Shown here in pieces: positions 1-15,000 of a stretch of DNA of 64,000 bases. The notes beneath the pieces were generated by a model. That model made no database searches. It was given only the letters and a program-made list of their open reading frames with translations, and was not told where the DNA came from. Each line of letters starts with the position of its first letter. Position 1 is the stretch's first letter. Source of the stretch: Aquila chrysaetos chrysaetos (taxonomy: Eukaryota > Chordata > Aves > Accipitriformes > Accipitridae); assembly GCF_900496995.4 (NCBI RefSeq), contig NW_024470394.1, positions 1 to 64,000 on the forward strand, given 5' to 3'. The position numbers were made by a program, and so were the translations under genes.

Positions 1-3000
1 ACTGCCTCAAACCACTCTCAGGACCCCAAAACCACCCCAGAGTTTGCCCAGGACCCCAAAAGTGCCCTAAATCGCTCTTGGAACCCCAGAACCCTCTGAA
101 AGCATCCCCAAAACTCTCCCAAACCATCCTTGGGACCATAAAACCACTCCAAAGTTCCCCCCAGTACCCAAAACTGCCCCAGACCATCCGTGGAACCCTA
201 AAAAACCCCCAAAGCGTCCCTAGGACACCAAAACTGTGCCGAGCCACTCTCGGGACCCCAGACCCACCTCAAAGCATCCCCAAAATTGTGCCAAACTGTC
301 CTTGGGATCCCAAAGTGTTTCCAGGACCCTAAAACGGGCCCAAACGACCCTTGGGACACCAAAACCAGCCCAAAGTCTCCTCAGGACCCCACAACCACCT
401 AAACTGCTGTCAGGATCACAGGACCATCTGAAAGCATCCCCCAAAACTGTCCCAAACCATCCTTGGGATCCCAAAACCACTCCAAAGCGTCCTCAGGACC
501 CCAAAACTGCCCCAAACCATCCTTGGAACCCTAAAAAACCCCTAAAGCGTCCCTAGGACACCAAAACTGTTCCGAGCCACTCTCGGGACACCAGACCCAC
601 CTCAAAGCATCCCCAAAATTGTGCCAAACTGTCCTTGGGATCCCAAAGTGTTTCCAGGACCCTAAAACGGGCCCAAACGACCCTGGGACACCAAAACCAG
701 CCCAAAGTCTCCTCAGGACCCCAAAACCACCTAAACTGCTGTCAGGATCACAAAACCCTCTGAAAGCATCCCCAAAACCTCCAAACCATCTTTGGGATTA
801 CAGAACCGCTCCAAAGCGTCATCAAGACCCGAAAACTGCCCCAGACCATCCTTGGAACCCTAAAAAACCCATAAAGCGTCCCTAGGACACCAAAACTGTG
901 CCGAACCACTCTCGGGACCCCAGACGCACCTCAAAGCATCCCCGAAATTGTGCCAAACTGTCCTTGGGATCCCAAAGTGTTTCCAGGACCCTAAAACGGG
1001 CCGAAACGACCCTTGGGAAACCAAAACCAGCCCAAAGTCTCCTCAGGACCCCACAACCACCTAAACTGCTATCAGGATCACAGAACCCTCTGAAAGCATC
1101 CCAAAACGCCCCAAACCATCCTTGGAACCCTAAAAACCCTAAAGCGTCCCTAGGACACCAAAACTGTGCCGAACCACTCTCGGGACCCCAGACGCACCTC
1201 AAAGCATCCCCAAAATTGTGCCAAACAGTCCTTGGGATCCAAAGTGTTTCCAGGACCCTAAAACGGGCCCAAACGACCCTTGGGACACCAAAACCAGCCC
1301 AAAGTCTCCTCAGGACCCCACAACCACCTAAACTGCTGTCAGGATCACAGAACCATTTGAAAGCATCCCCAAAACTGTCCCAAACCATCCTTGGGATCCC
1401 AAAACCACTCCAAAGGATCCCCAGGACCCCAAAACTGCCCCAAACCATCCTTGGAACCCTAAAAAACCCCTAAAGCGTCCCTAGGATACCAAAACTGTGC
1501 TAAACCACGCTCGGGACCCCAGACGCACCTCAAAGCATCCCCAAAATTGTGCCAAATTGTCCTTGGGATCCCAAAGTGTTTCCGGGACCCTAAAACGGGC
1601 CCAAACGACCCTTGGGACACCAAAACCAGCCCAAAGTCTCCTCAGGACCCCACAACCACCTAAACTGCTGTCAGGATCACAGAACCATTTGAAAGCATCC
1701 CCAAAACTGTCCCAAACCATCTTTGGGATCCCAAAACCACTCCAAAGCGTCCCTCAGGACCCCCAAAACTGCCCAAACCATCCTTGGAACCCTAAAAAAA
1801 CCCCTAAAGCGTCCCTAGGACACCAAAACTGTTCCGAGCCACTCTCGGGACCCCAGACCCACCTCAAGCATCCCCAAATGTGCCAAAACTGTCCTTGGGA
1901 TCCCAAAGTGTTTCCAGGACCCTAAAACGGGCCCAAACGACCTTGGGACACCAAAAACCAGCCAAAGTCTCCTCAGGACCCCACAACCACTAAACTGCTG
2001 TCAGGATCACAGAACATTTGAAAGCATCCCCAAAACTGTCCCAAACCATCTTTGGGATCCCAAAACCACTCCAAAGCGTCCTTCAGGACCCCAAAACTGC
2101 CCCCAAACCATCCTTGGAACCCTAAAAAACCCCCTAAAGCGTCCCTAGGACACCAAAACTGTGCCGAGCCACTCTCGGGACCCCAGACCCACCTCAAGCA
2201 TCCCCAAAATTGTGCCCAAACTGTCCTTGGGATCCCAAAGTGTTTCCAGGACCCTAAAACGGGCCCAAACGACCCTTGGGACACCAAAACCAGCCCAAAG
2301 TCTCCTCAGGACCCCACAACCACCTAAACTGCTGTCAGGATCACAGAACCATTTGAAAGCATCCCCAAAACTGTCCCAAACCATCCTTGGGATCCCAAAA
2401 CCACTCCAAAGCGTCCCTCAGGACCCCAAAACTGCCCCAAACCATCCTTGGAACCCTAAAAAACCCCTAAAGCGTCCCTAGGATACCAAAACTGCTGCCG
2501 AGCCACTCTTGGGACCCCAGACGCACCTCAAGATCCCCAAAATTGTGCCCAAACTGTCCTTGGGATCCCAAGTGTTTCCGGGACCCTAAAACGGGCCCAA
2601 ACGACCCTTGGGACACCAAAACCAGCCCAAAGTCTCCTCAGGACCCCCACAACCACCCTAAACTGCTGTCAGGATCACAGAAACCCTTCTGAAGCATCCC
2701 CAAAACTGCCCCAAACCAATCTGCAACTCCCCAGAAATGCCTGAAGATGTCCCCAGGGCATCAGAACTGCCCCACACCAACCAGAGCATAGCCAGGACCC
2801 TAAAACTGCGCTTCAGGACCCCCAAACCCATCTGAAAGCATCCCCAAAACCGCCCCAAAATCATCCTTGGGATCGCCAAAAACCACCGCAAACATCCTCA
2901 GGACCCCCAAAACTTCCGCAAAATACCCTTGAAACCCCCCCCCCAAAACCCCTAAAAGCATCCCCTAGGGACACCAAAAGACTGTGCCAAAACCACCCTC

Positions 3001-6000
3001 GGTACCCCAGACCCAATTCATAGCATCCCCAAAATTGCGCTAACCTTTCCTTGGGATCCCCCAAATCAACCCAAAGGTGTTTCCAGGACCCTAACTGGCC
3101 CAGACCACCCCTGGGACAACCAAAATCGACCCCAAAGCTTGCCCAGGAACCCCAAAACCCACACCAAAATTACACTCAGGACCCTAGAACCCCAGCAAAA
3201 TGTCCCAGGTCTCCCCAGAACTGCCCTTAACCCACTTTTGGAACCCCAAAAACCACCCCAGAGTCTCCTGAGGATCCAGAAACTTGCCTCAAAGCACTCT
3301 CTGGATGCCAAAACCAGCCCAAAGTCTCCCCAGGACCCCAAAACTACCCTAAACTGCTGTCAGGATCACAGAACTCTCTGAAGGCATCCCCAAAATTGCC
3401 CCGAACCATCCTTGGGACCCTAAAAGCACTCCAAAGGTCCCCCCGTTAACCAAACTGCCTCAAAACCACTCTCAGGACCCACCAAAACCACCCCAGAGTT
3501 TGCCCAGGACCCCAAAAGTGCCCTAATCGCTCTTGGAACCCCAGAACCCTCTGAAAGCATCCCCAAAACTCTCCCAAACCATCCTTGGGACCATAAAAGC
3601 ACGCCAAAGTTCCCCCCAGTACCCAAAACTGACCCAGACCATCCTTGGAAACCTAAAAAACCCCTAAAGCGTCCCTAGGACACCAAAACTGTGCCGAGCC
3701 ACTCTCGGGACCCCAGACCCACCTCAAAGCATCCCCAAAATTGTGCCAAACTGTCCTTGGGATCCCAAAGTGTTTCCAGGAGACCCTAAAACGGGGCCCA
3801 AAACGACCCTTGGGACACCAAAACCAGCCCAAAGTCTCCTCAGGACCCACACAACCACCTAAACTGCTGTCAGGATCACAGAACCATTGAAAGGACATCC
3901 CCAAAACTGTCCCAACACCATCCTTGGGGATCCCAAAACCACTCCAAAGCGTCCTCAGGACCCCAAAACTGCCCCAACCTCCTTGGAACCCTAAAAAAAA
4001 CCCCTAAAGCGTCCCTAGGACACACAAACTGTTCCGAGCCACTCTCAGGACACCAGACCCACCTCAAAGCATCCCCAAAATTGTGCCAACTGTCCTTGGC
4101 ATCCCAAAGTGTTTCCAGGACCCTAAACGGGCCCAACGACCCTTGGGACAACCAAAACCAGCCCAAAGTCTCCTCAGGACCCCACAACCACCTAAACTGC
4201 TATCAGATCACAGAACCCTCTGAAAGCATCCCCAAAACTGTCCCAACCATCCTTGGAACCCCAGAAATGCCCTGAAGTGTCCCCCAGGGCATCAGAACTG
4301 CCCCCACACCCAAACCAGAGCATAGCCAGGACCCTAAACTGCACTCAGGACCCCAGAACCATCTGAAAGCATCCCCAAAACTGGCATCAACTCATCCTTG
4401 GGATCGCCAAACCACCGCAAAGCATTCTCAGGGACCCCCAAACACGTCCGCCAAATACCCTTGGAACCCCCCCCAAAAAACCCCTAAAGCATCCCTAGGG
4501 ACACCAAAACTGTGCCAAACCACCCTCGGGACCCCAGACCCAATTCAGAGCATCCCCAAAATTGCGCTAACCTGTCCTTGGGATCCCCAGATCAACCCAA
4601 AGTGTTTCCAGACCCTAAAACTGGCCCAGACCACCCCTGGGACACCAAATCGAACCCCAAAGCTTGCCCAGGACCCCCAAAACCACAGCCAAAATTACCA
4701 CTTAGGACCCTAGAACCACAGCAAAATGTCCCCCAGGTCCCCAGAACTGCCCTTAACCACTTTTGGAACCCAAAACACCCCAGAGTCTCCTGAGGATCAG
4801 AAACTGCCTCAAAGCACTCTCTGGATGCCAAAACCAGCCCAAGTCTCCCCAGGACCCAAAACTACCCTAAACTGCTGTCAGGATCACAGACCATTTGAAA
4901 GCATCCCCAAAACTGTCCCAAACCATCCTTGGGATCCCAAACCACTCCAAAGCGTCCTCAGGACCCCAAAACTGCCCCAAAGCATCCTTGGAACCCTAAA
5001 AAAACCCCTAAAGCGTCCCTAGGACACCAAAACTGTGCCGAGCCACTCTTGGGACCCCAGACGCACCTCAAAGCATCCCCAAAATTGTGCCAAACAGTCC
5101 TTGGGATCCCAAAGTGTTTCCAGGACCCTAAAACGGGCCCAAACGACCCTTGGGACACCAAAACCAGCCCAAAGTCTCCTCAGGACCCCACAACCACCTA
5201 AACTGCTGTCAGGATCACAGAACCATTTGAAAGCATCCCCAAAACTGTCCCAAACCATCCTTGGGATCCCAAAACCACTCCAAAGCGTCCTCAGGACCCC
5301 AAAACTGCCCCAAACCATCCTTGGAACCCTAAAAAACCCCTAAAGCGTCCCTAGGACACCAAAACTGTTCCGAGCCACTCTCAGGACACCAGACCCACCT
5401 CAAAGCATCCCCAAAATTGTGCCAAACTGTCCTTGGGATCCCAAAGTGTTTCCAGGACCCTAAAACGGGCCCAAACGACCCTTGGGACACCAAAACCAGC
5501 CCAAAGTCTCCTCAGGACCCCACAACCACCTAAACTGCTGTCAGGATCACAGAACCATTTGAAAGCATCCCCAAAACTGTCCCAAACCATCCTTGGGATC
5601 CCAAAACCACTCCAAAGGGTCCTCAGGACCCCAAAACTGCCCCAAACCATCCTTGGAAACCTAAAAAACCCCTAAAGCGTCCATAGGATACCAAAACTGT
5701 GCTAAACCATGCTCGGGACCCCAGACGCACCTCAAAGCATCCCCAAAATTGTGCCAAACAGTCCTTGGGATCCCAAAGTGTTTCCAGGACCCTAAAACGG
5801 GCCCAAACGACCCTTGGGACACCAAAACCAGCCCAAAGTCTCCTCAGGACCCCACAACCACCTAAACTGCTGTCAGGATCACAGAACCATTTGAAAGCAT
5901 CCCCAAAACTGTCCCAAACCATCTTTGGGATCCCAAAACCACTCCAAAGCGTCCTCAGGACCCCAAAACTGTCCCCAGACCATCCTTGGAACCCTAAAAA

Positions 6001-9000
6001 ACCCCTAAGCATCCCTAGGACACCAAACTGTGCCGAGCCACTCTCGGGACCCCAGACGCACCTCAAAGCATCCCCAAAATTGGTGCAAACTGTCCTTGGG
6101 TCCCAAAGTGTTTCCAGGACCCTAAAACGGGCCCAAACGACCCCTGGGACACCAAAACCAGCCCAAAGTCTCCTCAGGACCCCAAAACCACCTAAACTGC
6201 TGTCAGGATCACAAAACCCTCTGAAAGCATCCCCAAAACTCTCCCAAACCATCTTTGGGATTACAGAACCGCTCCAAAGCGTCATCAAGACCCGAAAACT
6301 GCCCCAGACCATCCTTGGAACCCTAAAAAACCCCTAAAGCGTCCCTAGGACACCAAAACTGTGCCGAACCACTCTCGGGACCCCAGACGCACCTCAAAGC
6401 ATCCCCGAAATTGTGCCAAACTGTCCTTGGGATCCCAAAGTGTTTCCAGGACCCTAAAACGGGCCCAAACGACCCTTGGGACACCAAAACCAGCCCAAAG
6501 TCTCCTCAGGACCCCACAACCACCTAAACTGCTATCAGGATCACAGAACCCTCTGAAAGCATCCCCAAAACTGCCCCAAACCATCCTTGGAACCCTAAAA
6601 AACCCCTAAAGCGTCCCTAGGACACCAAAACTGTGCCGAGCCACTCTCGGGAACCCAGACCCACCTCAAAGCATCCCCAAAATTGTGCAAACTGTCCTTG
6701 GGATCCCAAAGTGTTTCCAGGACCTAAAACGGGCCCAAACGACCCTTGGGACACCAAAACCAGCCCAAAGTCTCCTCAGGACCCCAAAACCACCTAAACT
6801 GCTGTCAGGATCACAGAACCATTTGAAAGCATCCCCAAAACTGTCCCAAACCATCCTTGGGATCCCAAAACCACTCCAAAGCGTCTCAGGACCCCAAAAC
6901 TGCCCCAAACCATCCTTGGAACCCTAAAAAAACCCCTAAAGCGTCCCTAGACACCAAAACTGTGCCGAGCCACTCTTGGGACCCCAGACGCACCTCAAAG
7001 CATCCCCAAAATTGTGCCAAACAGTCCTTGGGATCCCAAAGTGTTTCCAGGACCCTAAAACGGGCCCAAACGACCCTTGGGACACCAAAACCAGCCCAAA
7101 GTCTCCTCAGGACCCCACAACCACCTAAACTGCTGTCAGGATCACAGAACCATTTGAAAGCATCCCCCAAAACTGTCCCAAACCATCCTTGGGATCCCAA
7201 AACCACTCCAAAGGGTCCTCAGGACCCCAAAACTGCCCCAAACCATCCTTGGAACCCTAAAAAACCCCTAAAGCGTCCCTAGGATACCAAAAATGTGCTA
7301 AACACGTCTCGGGACCCCCAGACCCAATTCAGAGCAATCCCAAAATTGCGCTAAACCTGTCCTTGGGATCCCCAAATCACCCAAAGTGTTTCCAGGACCC
7401 TAAAACTGGCCCAGACCACCCCTGGGACAGCAAATCACCCCAAAGCTTGCCCAGGACCCCAAAAACCACAATACAAATTACACTCGGGACCCTAAGAACC
7501 ACAGCAAAATGTCCCAGGTCCCCAGAACTGCCCTTAACCACTTTGGAACCCCAAAAACCAGCCCCAGAGTCTCCTGAGGATCCAGAAACTGCCTCAAAGC
7601 ACTCTCTGGATGCCAAAACCAGCCCAAAGTCTCCCCAGGACCCCAAAACTACCCTAAACTGCTGTCAGGATCACAGAACCCTCTGAAGGCATCCCCAAAA
7701 TTGCCCCGAACCATCCTTGGGACCCTAAAAGCACTCCAAAGTTCCCCCCGTTACCCAAAACTGCCTCAAACCACTCTCAGGACCCCAAAACCACCCCAGA
7801 GTTTGTCCAGGACCCCAAAAGTGCCCTAACTCGCTCTTGGAACCCCAGAACCATTTGAAAGCATCCCCAAAACTCTCCCAAACCATCCTTGGGACCATAA
7901 AAGCACTCCAAAGTTCCCCTGAGTACCCAAAACTGCCCCAGACCATCCTTGGAACCCTAAAAAACCCCTAAAGCGTCCCGAGGATACCAAAACTGTGACG
8001 AACCACTCTCGGGACCCCAGACGCACCTCAAAGCATCCCCAAAATTGTGCCAAACAGTCCTTGGGATTCCAAAGTGTTTCCAGGACCCTAAAACGGGCCC
8101 AAACGACCCTTGGGACACCAAAACCAGCCCAAAGTCTCCTCAGGACCCCACAACCACCTAAACTGCTGTCAGGATCACAGAACCATTTGAAAGCATCCCC
8201 AAAACTGTCCCAAACCATCTTTGGGATCCCAAAACCACTCCAAAGCGTCCTCAGGACCCCAAAACTGCCCCAGACCATCCTTGGAACCCTAAAAAACCCC
8301 TAAAGCATCCCTAGGACACCAAAACTGTGCCGAGCCACTCTCGGGACCCCAGACGCACCTCAAAGCATCCCCAAAATTGTGCCAAACTGTCCTTGGGATC
8401 CCAAAGTGTTTCCAGGACCCTAAAACGGGCCCAAACGACCCCTGGGACACCAAAACCAGCCCAAAGTCTCCTCAGGACCCCAAAACCACCTAAACTGCTG
8501 TCAGGATCACAAAACCCTCTGAAAGCATCCCCAAAACTCTCCCAAACCATCTTTGGGATTACAGAACCGCTCCAAAGCGTCATCAAGACCCGAAAACTGC
8601 CCCAGACCATCCTTGGAACCCTAAAAACCCCTAAAGCGTCCCTAGGACACCAAAACTGTGCCGAACCACTCTCGGGACCCCAGACGCACCTCAAAGCATC
8701 CCCGAAATTGTGCCAAACTGTCCTTGGGATCCCAAAGTGTTTCCAGGACCCTAAAACGGGCCCAAACGACCCTTGGGAAACCAAAACCAGCCCAAAGTCT
8801 CCTCAGGACCCCACAACCACCTAAACTGCTATCAGGATCACAGAACCCTCTGAAAGCATCCCCAAAACTGCCCCAAACCATCCTTGGAACCCTAAAAAAC
8901 CCCTAAAGCGTCCCTAGGACACCAAAACTGTGCCGAGCCACTCTCGGGACCCCAGACGCACCTCAAAGCATCCCCAAAATTGTGCCAAACTGTCCTTGGG

Positions 9001-12000
9001 ATCCCAAAGTGTTTTCCAGGACCCTAAAACGGGCCCAAACGACCCTTGGGACACCAAAACCAGCCCAAAGTCTCCTCAGGACCCCAAAACCACCTAAACT
9101 GCTGTCAGGATCACAGAACCATCTGAAAGCATCCCCAAAACTGTCCCAAACCATCCTTGGGATCCCAAAACCACTCCAAAGCGTCCTCAGGACCCCAAAA
9201 CTGCCCCAAACCATCCTTGGAAACCTAAAAAACCCCTAAAGCGTCCCTAGGATACCAAAACTGTGCTAAACCACGCTCGGGACCCCAGACGCACCTCAAA
9301 GCATCCCCAAAATTGTGCCAAACTGTCCTTGGGATCCCAAAGTGTTTCCAGGACCCTAAAACGGGCCCAAACGACCCTTGGGACACCAAAACCAGCCCAA
9401 AGTCTCCTCAGGACCCCACAACCACCTAAACTGCTGTCAGGATCACAGAACCCTCTGAAAGCATCCCCAAAACTGTCCCAAACCATCCTTGGAACTCCCC
9501 AGAAATGCCTGAAGTGTCCCCAGGGCATCAGAACTGCCCCACACCAAACCAGAGCATAGCCAGGACCCCTAAACTGCGCTCAGGACCCCAGAACCATCTG
9601 AAAGCATCCCCAAAACTGCCTCAAATCATCCTTGGGATCGCCAAACCACCGCAAAGCATTCTCAGGACCCCAAAACTTCCGCAAAATACCCTTGGAACCC
9701 CCCCCAAAAAACCCCTAAAGCATCCCTAGGACACCAAAACTGTGCCAAACCACCCTCGGGACCCCAGACCCAATTCAGAGCATCCCCAAAATTGCGCTAA
9801 CCTGTCCTTGGGATCCCCAGATCAACCCAAAGTGTTTCCAGGACCCTAAAACTGGCCCAGACCACCCCTGGGACACCAAATCGACCCCAAAGCTTGCCCA
9901 GGACCCCAAAACCACACCAAAATTACACTTAGGACCCTAGAACCACAGCAAAATGTCCCCAGGTCCCCAGAACTGCCCTTAACCACTTTTGGAACCCCAA
10001 AACACCCCAGAGTCTCCTGAGGATCCAGAAACTGCCTCAAAGCACTCTCTGGATGCCAAAACCAGCCCAAAGTCTCCCCAGGACCCCAAAACTACCCTAA
10101 ACTGCTGTCAGGATCACAGAACCATTTGAAAGCATCCCCAAAACTGTCCCAAACCATCCTTGGGATCCCAAACCACTCCAAAGCGTCCTCAGGACCCCAA
10201 AACTGCCCCAAAGCATCCTTGGAACCCTAAAAAACCCCTAAAGCGTCCCTAGGACACCAAAACTGTGCCGAGCCACTCTTGGGACCCCAGACGCACCTCA
10301 AAGCATCCCCAAAATTGTGCCAAACAGTCCTTGGGATCCCAAAGTGTTTCCAGGACCCTAAAACGGGCCCCAAACGACCCTTGGGACACCAAAACCAGCC
10401 CAAAGTCTCCCCAGGACCCCACAACCACCTAAACTGCTGTCAGGATCACAGAACCATTTGAAAGCATCCCCAAAACTGTCCCAAACCATCCTTGGGATCC
10501 CAAAACCACTCCAAAGCGTCCTCAGGACCCCAAAACTGCCCCAAACCATCCTGGAACTCCCCCAAAATGACTGAAGTGTCCCCAGGGCATACGAACTGCC
10601 CCAAACCAAACGAGAGCATAGCCAGGACCCCCAAAACTGCCCTAAATCACTCATGGGACCCCAGAACCATCTGAAAGCATCCCCCAAAACTGTCCCAAAC
10701 CATCCTTGGGATCCCAAAAACCACTCCAAAGCGTCCTCAGGACCCCAAAACTGCCCCAAACCATCCTTGGAAACCTAAAAAACCCCTAAAGCGTCCCTAG
10801 GATACCAAAACTGTGCTAAAACCACGCTCGGGACCCCCAGACGCACCTCAAAGCATCCCCAAAATTGTGCCAAACTGTCCTTGGGATCCCAAAGTGTTTT
10901 CCAGGACCCTAAAACGGGCCCAAACGACCCTTGGGACACCAAAACCAGCCCAAAGTCCTCCTCAGGACCCCACAAACCACCTAAACTGCTGTCAGGATCA
11001 CAGAACCATTTGAAAGCATCCCCAAAACTGTCCCAAACCATCCTTGGGATCCCAAAACCACTCCAAAGCGTCCTCAGGACCCCAAAACTGCCCCAGACCA
11101 TCCTTGGAACCCTAAAAAACCCCTAAAGCGTCCCTAGGACACCAAAACTGTGCCGAGCCACGCTCGGGACCCCAGACCCACCTCAAAGCATCCCCAAAAT
11201 TGTGCCAAACTGTCCTTGGGATCCCAAAGTGTTTCCAGGACCCTAAAACGGGCCCAAACGACCCCTGGGACACCAAAACCAGCCCAAAGTCTCCTCAGGA
11301 CCCCACAACCACCTAAACTGCTATCAGGATCACAGAACCCTCTGAAAGCATCCCCAAAACTGCCCCAAACCATCCTTGGAACCCTAAAAAACCCCTAAAG
11401 CGTCCCTAGGACACCAAAACTGTGCCGAGCCACTCTCGGGACCCCAGACCCACCTCAAAGCATCCCCAAAATTGTGCCAAACTGTCCTTGGGATCCCAAA
11501 GTGTTTCCAGGACCCTAAAACGGGCCCAAACGACCCTTGGGACACCAAAACCAGCCCAAAGTCTCCTCAGGACCCCACAACCACCTAAACTGCTGTCAGG
11601 ATCACAGAACCATTTGAAAGCATCCCCAAAACTGTCCCAAACCATCTTTGGGATCCCAAAACCACTCCAAAGCGTCCTCAGGACCCCAAAACCTGCCCCC
11701 AAACCATCCTTGGAACCCTAAAAAACCCCTAAAGCGTCCCTAGGACACCAAAACTGTGCCGAGCCACTCTCGGGACCCCAGACCCACCTCAAAGCATCCC
11801 CAAAATTGTGCCAAACTGTCCTTGGGATCCCAAAGTGTTTCCAGGACCCTAAAACGGGCCCAAACGACCCCTTGGGACACCCAAAACCAGCCCAAAGTCT
11901 CCTCAGGACCCCAAAACCACCTAAACTGCTGTCAGGATCACAGAACCATCTGAAAGCATCCCCAAAACTGTCCCAAACCATCCTTGGGATCCCAAAACCA

Positions 12001-15000
12001 CTCCAAAGCGTCCTCAGGACCCCAAAACTGCCCCAAACCATCCTTGGAACCCTAAAAAACCCCTAAAGCGTCCCTAGGATACCAAAACTGTGCTAAACCA
12101 CGCTCGGGACCCCAGACGCACCTCAAAGCATCCCCAAAATTGTGCCAAACTGTCCTTGGGATCCCAAAGTGTTTCCAGGACCCTAAAACGGGCCCAAACG
12201 ACCCTTGGGACACCAAAACCAGCCCAAAGTCTCCTCAGGACCCCACAACCACCTAAACTGCTGTCAGGATCACAGAACCCTCTGAAAGCATCCCCAAAAC
12301 TGCCCCAAACCAATCTTGCAACTCCCCAGAAATGCCTGAAGTGTCCCCAGGGCATCAGAACTGCCCCACACCAAACCAGAGCATAGCCAGGACCCCTAAA
12401 CTGCGCTCAGGACCCCAGAACCATCTGAAAGCATCCCCAAAACTGCCCCAAATCATCCTTGGGATCGCCAAACCACCGCAAAGCATCCTCAGGACCCCAA
12501 AACTTCCCCAAAATACCCTTGAAACCCCCCCCCCCAAAAACCCCTAAAGCATCCCTAGGACACCAAAACTGTGCCAAACCACCCTCGGGACCCCAGACCC
12601 AATTCAGAGCATCCCCAAAATTGCGCTAACCTGTCCTTGGGATCCCCAAATCAACCCAAAGTGTTTCCAGGACCCTAAAACTGGCCCAGACCACCCCTGG
12701 GACACCAAATCGACCCCAAAGCTTGCCCAGGACCCCAAAACCACACCAAAATTACACTCAGGACCCTAGAACCACAGCAAAATGTCCCCAGGTCCCCAAA
12801 ACTGCCCTTAACCACTTTTGGAACCCCAAAACACCCCAGAGTCTCCTGAGGATCCAGAAACTGCCTCAAAGCACTCTCTGGATGCCAAAACCAGCCCAAA
12901 GTCTCCCCAGGACCCCAAAACTACCCTAAACTGCTGTCAGGATCACAGAACCCTCTGAAGGCATCCCCAAAATTGCCCCGAACCATCCTTGGGACCCTAA
13001 AAGCACTCCAAAGTTCCCCCCGTTACCCAAAACTGCCTCAAACCACTCTCAGGACCCCAAAACCACCCCAGAGTTTGCCCAGGACCCCAAAAGTGCCCTA
13101 AATCGCTCTTGGAACCCCAGAACCCTCTGAAAGCATCCCCAAAACTCTCCCAAACCATCCTTGGGACCATAAAACCACTCCAAAGTTCCCCCCAGTACCC
13201 AAAACTGCCCCAGACCATCCTTGGAACCCTAAAAAACCCCTAAAGCGTCCCTAGGACACCAAAACTGTGCCGAGCCACTCTCGGGACCCCAGACCCACCT
13301 CAAAGCATCCCCAAAATTGTGCCAAACTGTCCTTGGGATCCCAAAGTGTTTCCAGGACCCTAAAACGGGCCCAAACGACCCTTGGGACACCAAAACCAGC
13401 CCAAAGTCTCCTCAGGACCCCACAACCACCTAAACTGCTGTCAGGATCACAGAACCATTTGAAAGCATCCCCAAAACTGTCCCAAACCATCCTTGGGATC
13501 CCAAAACCACTCCAAAGCGTCCTCAGGACCCCAAAACTGCCCCAAACCATCCTTGGAAACCTAAAAAACCCCTAAAGCGTCCCTAGGATACCAAAACTGT
13601 GCTAAACCACGCTCGGGACCCCAGACGCACCTCAAAGCATCCCCAAAATTGTGCCAAACTGTCCTTGGGATCCCAAAGTGTTTCCAGGACCCTAAAACGG
13701 GCCCAAACGACCCTTGGGACACCAAAACCAGCCCAAAGTCTCCTCAGGACCCCACAACCACCTAAACTGCTATCAGGATCACAGAACCCTCTGAAAGCAT
13801 CCCCAAAACTGTCCCAAACCATCCTTGGAACTCCCCAGAAATGCCTGAAGTGTCCCCAGGGCATCAGAACTGCCCCACACCAAACCAGAGCATAGCCAGG
13901 ACCCCTAAACTGCACTCAGGACCCCAGAACCATCTGAAAGCATCCCCAAAACTGCCTCAAATCATCCTTGGGATCGCCAAACCACCGCAAAGCATTCTCA
14001 GGACCCCAAAACTTCCGCAAAATACCCTTGGAACCGCCCCCCAAAAACCCCTAAAGCATCCCTAGGACACCAAAACTGTGCCAAACCACCCTCGGGACCC
14101 CAGACCCAATTCAGAGCATCCCCAAAATTGCGCTAACCTGTCCTTGGGATCCCCAGATCAACCCAAAGTGTTTCCAGGACCCTAAAAACTGGCCCAGACC
14201 ACCCCTGGGACAACCAAATCGACCCCAAAAGCTTGCCCAGGACCCCAAAACCACACCAAAATTACACTCAGGACCCTAGAACCACAGCAAAATGTCCCCA
14301 GGTCCCCAAAACTGCCCTTAACCACTTTTGGAACCCCAAAACACCCCAGAGTCTCCTGAGGATCCAGAAACTGCCTCAAAGCACTCTCTGGATGCCAAAA
14401 CCAGCCCAAAGTCTCCCCAGGACCCCAAAACTACCCTAAACTGCTGTCAGGATCACAGAACCATTTGAAAGCATCCCCAAAACTGTCCCAAACCATCCTT
14501 GGGATCCCAAAACCACTCCAAAGCGTCCTCAGGACCCCAAAACTGCCCCAAACCATCCTTGGAACCCTAAAAAAACCCCTAAAGCGTCCCTAGGACACCA
14601 AAACTGTGCCGAGCCACTCTCGGGACCCCAGACGCACCTCAAAGCATCCCCAAAATTGTGCCAAACTGTCCTTGGGATCCCAAAGTGTTTCCAGGACCCT
14701 AAAACGGGCCCAAACGACCCTTGGGACACCAAAACCAGCCCAAAGTCTCCTCAGGACCCCACAACCACCTAAACTGCTGTCAGGATCACAGAACCATTTG
14801 AAAGCATCCCCAAAACTGTCCCAAACCATCTTTGGGATCCCAAAACCACTCCAAAGCGTCCTCAGGACCCCAAAACTGCCCCAAACCATCCTTGGAACCC
14901 TAAAAAACCCCTAAAGCGTCCCTAGGACACCAAAACTGTGCCGAGCCACTCTCAGGACCCCAGACCCACCTCAAAGCATCCCCAAAATTGTGCCAAACTG

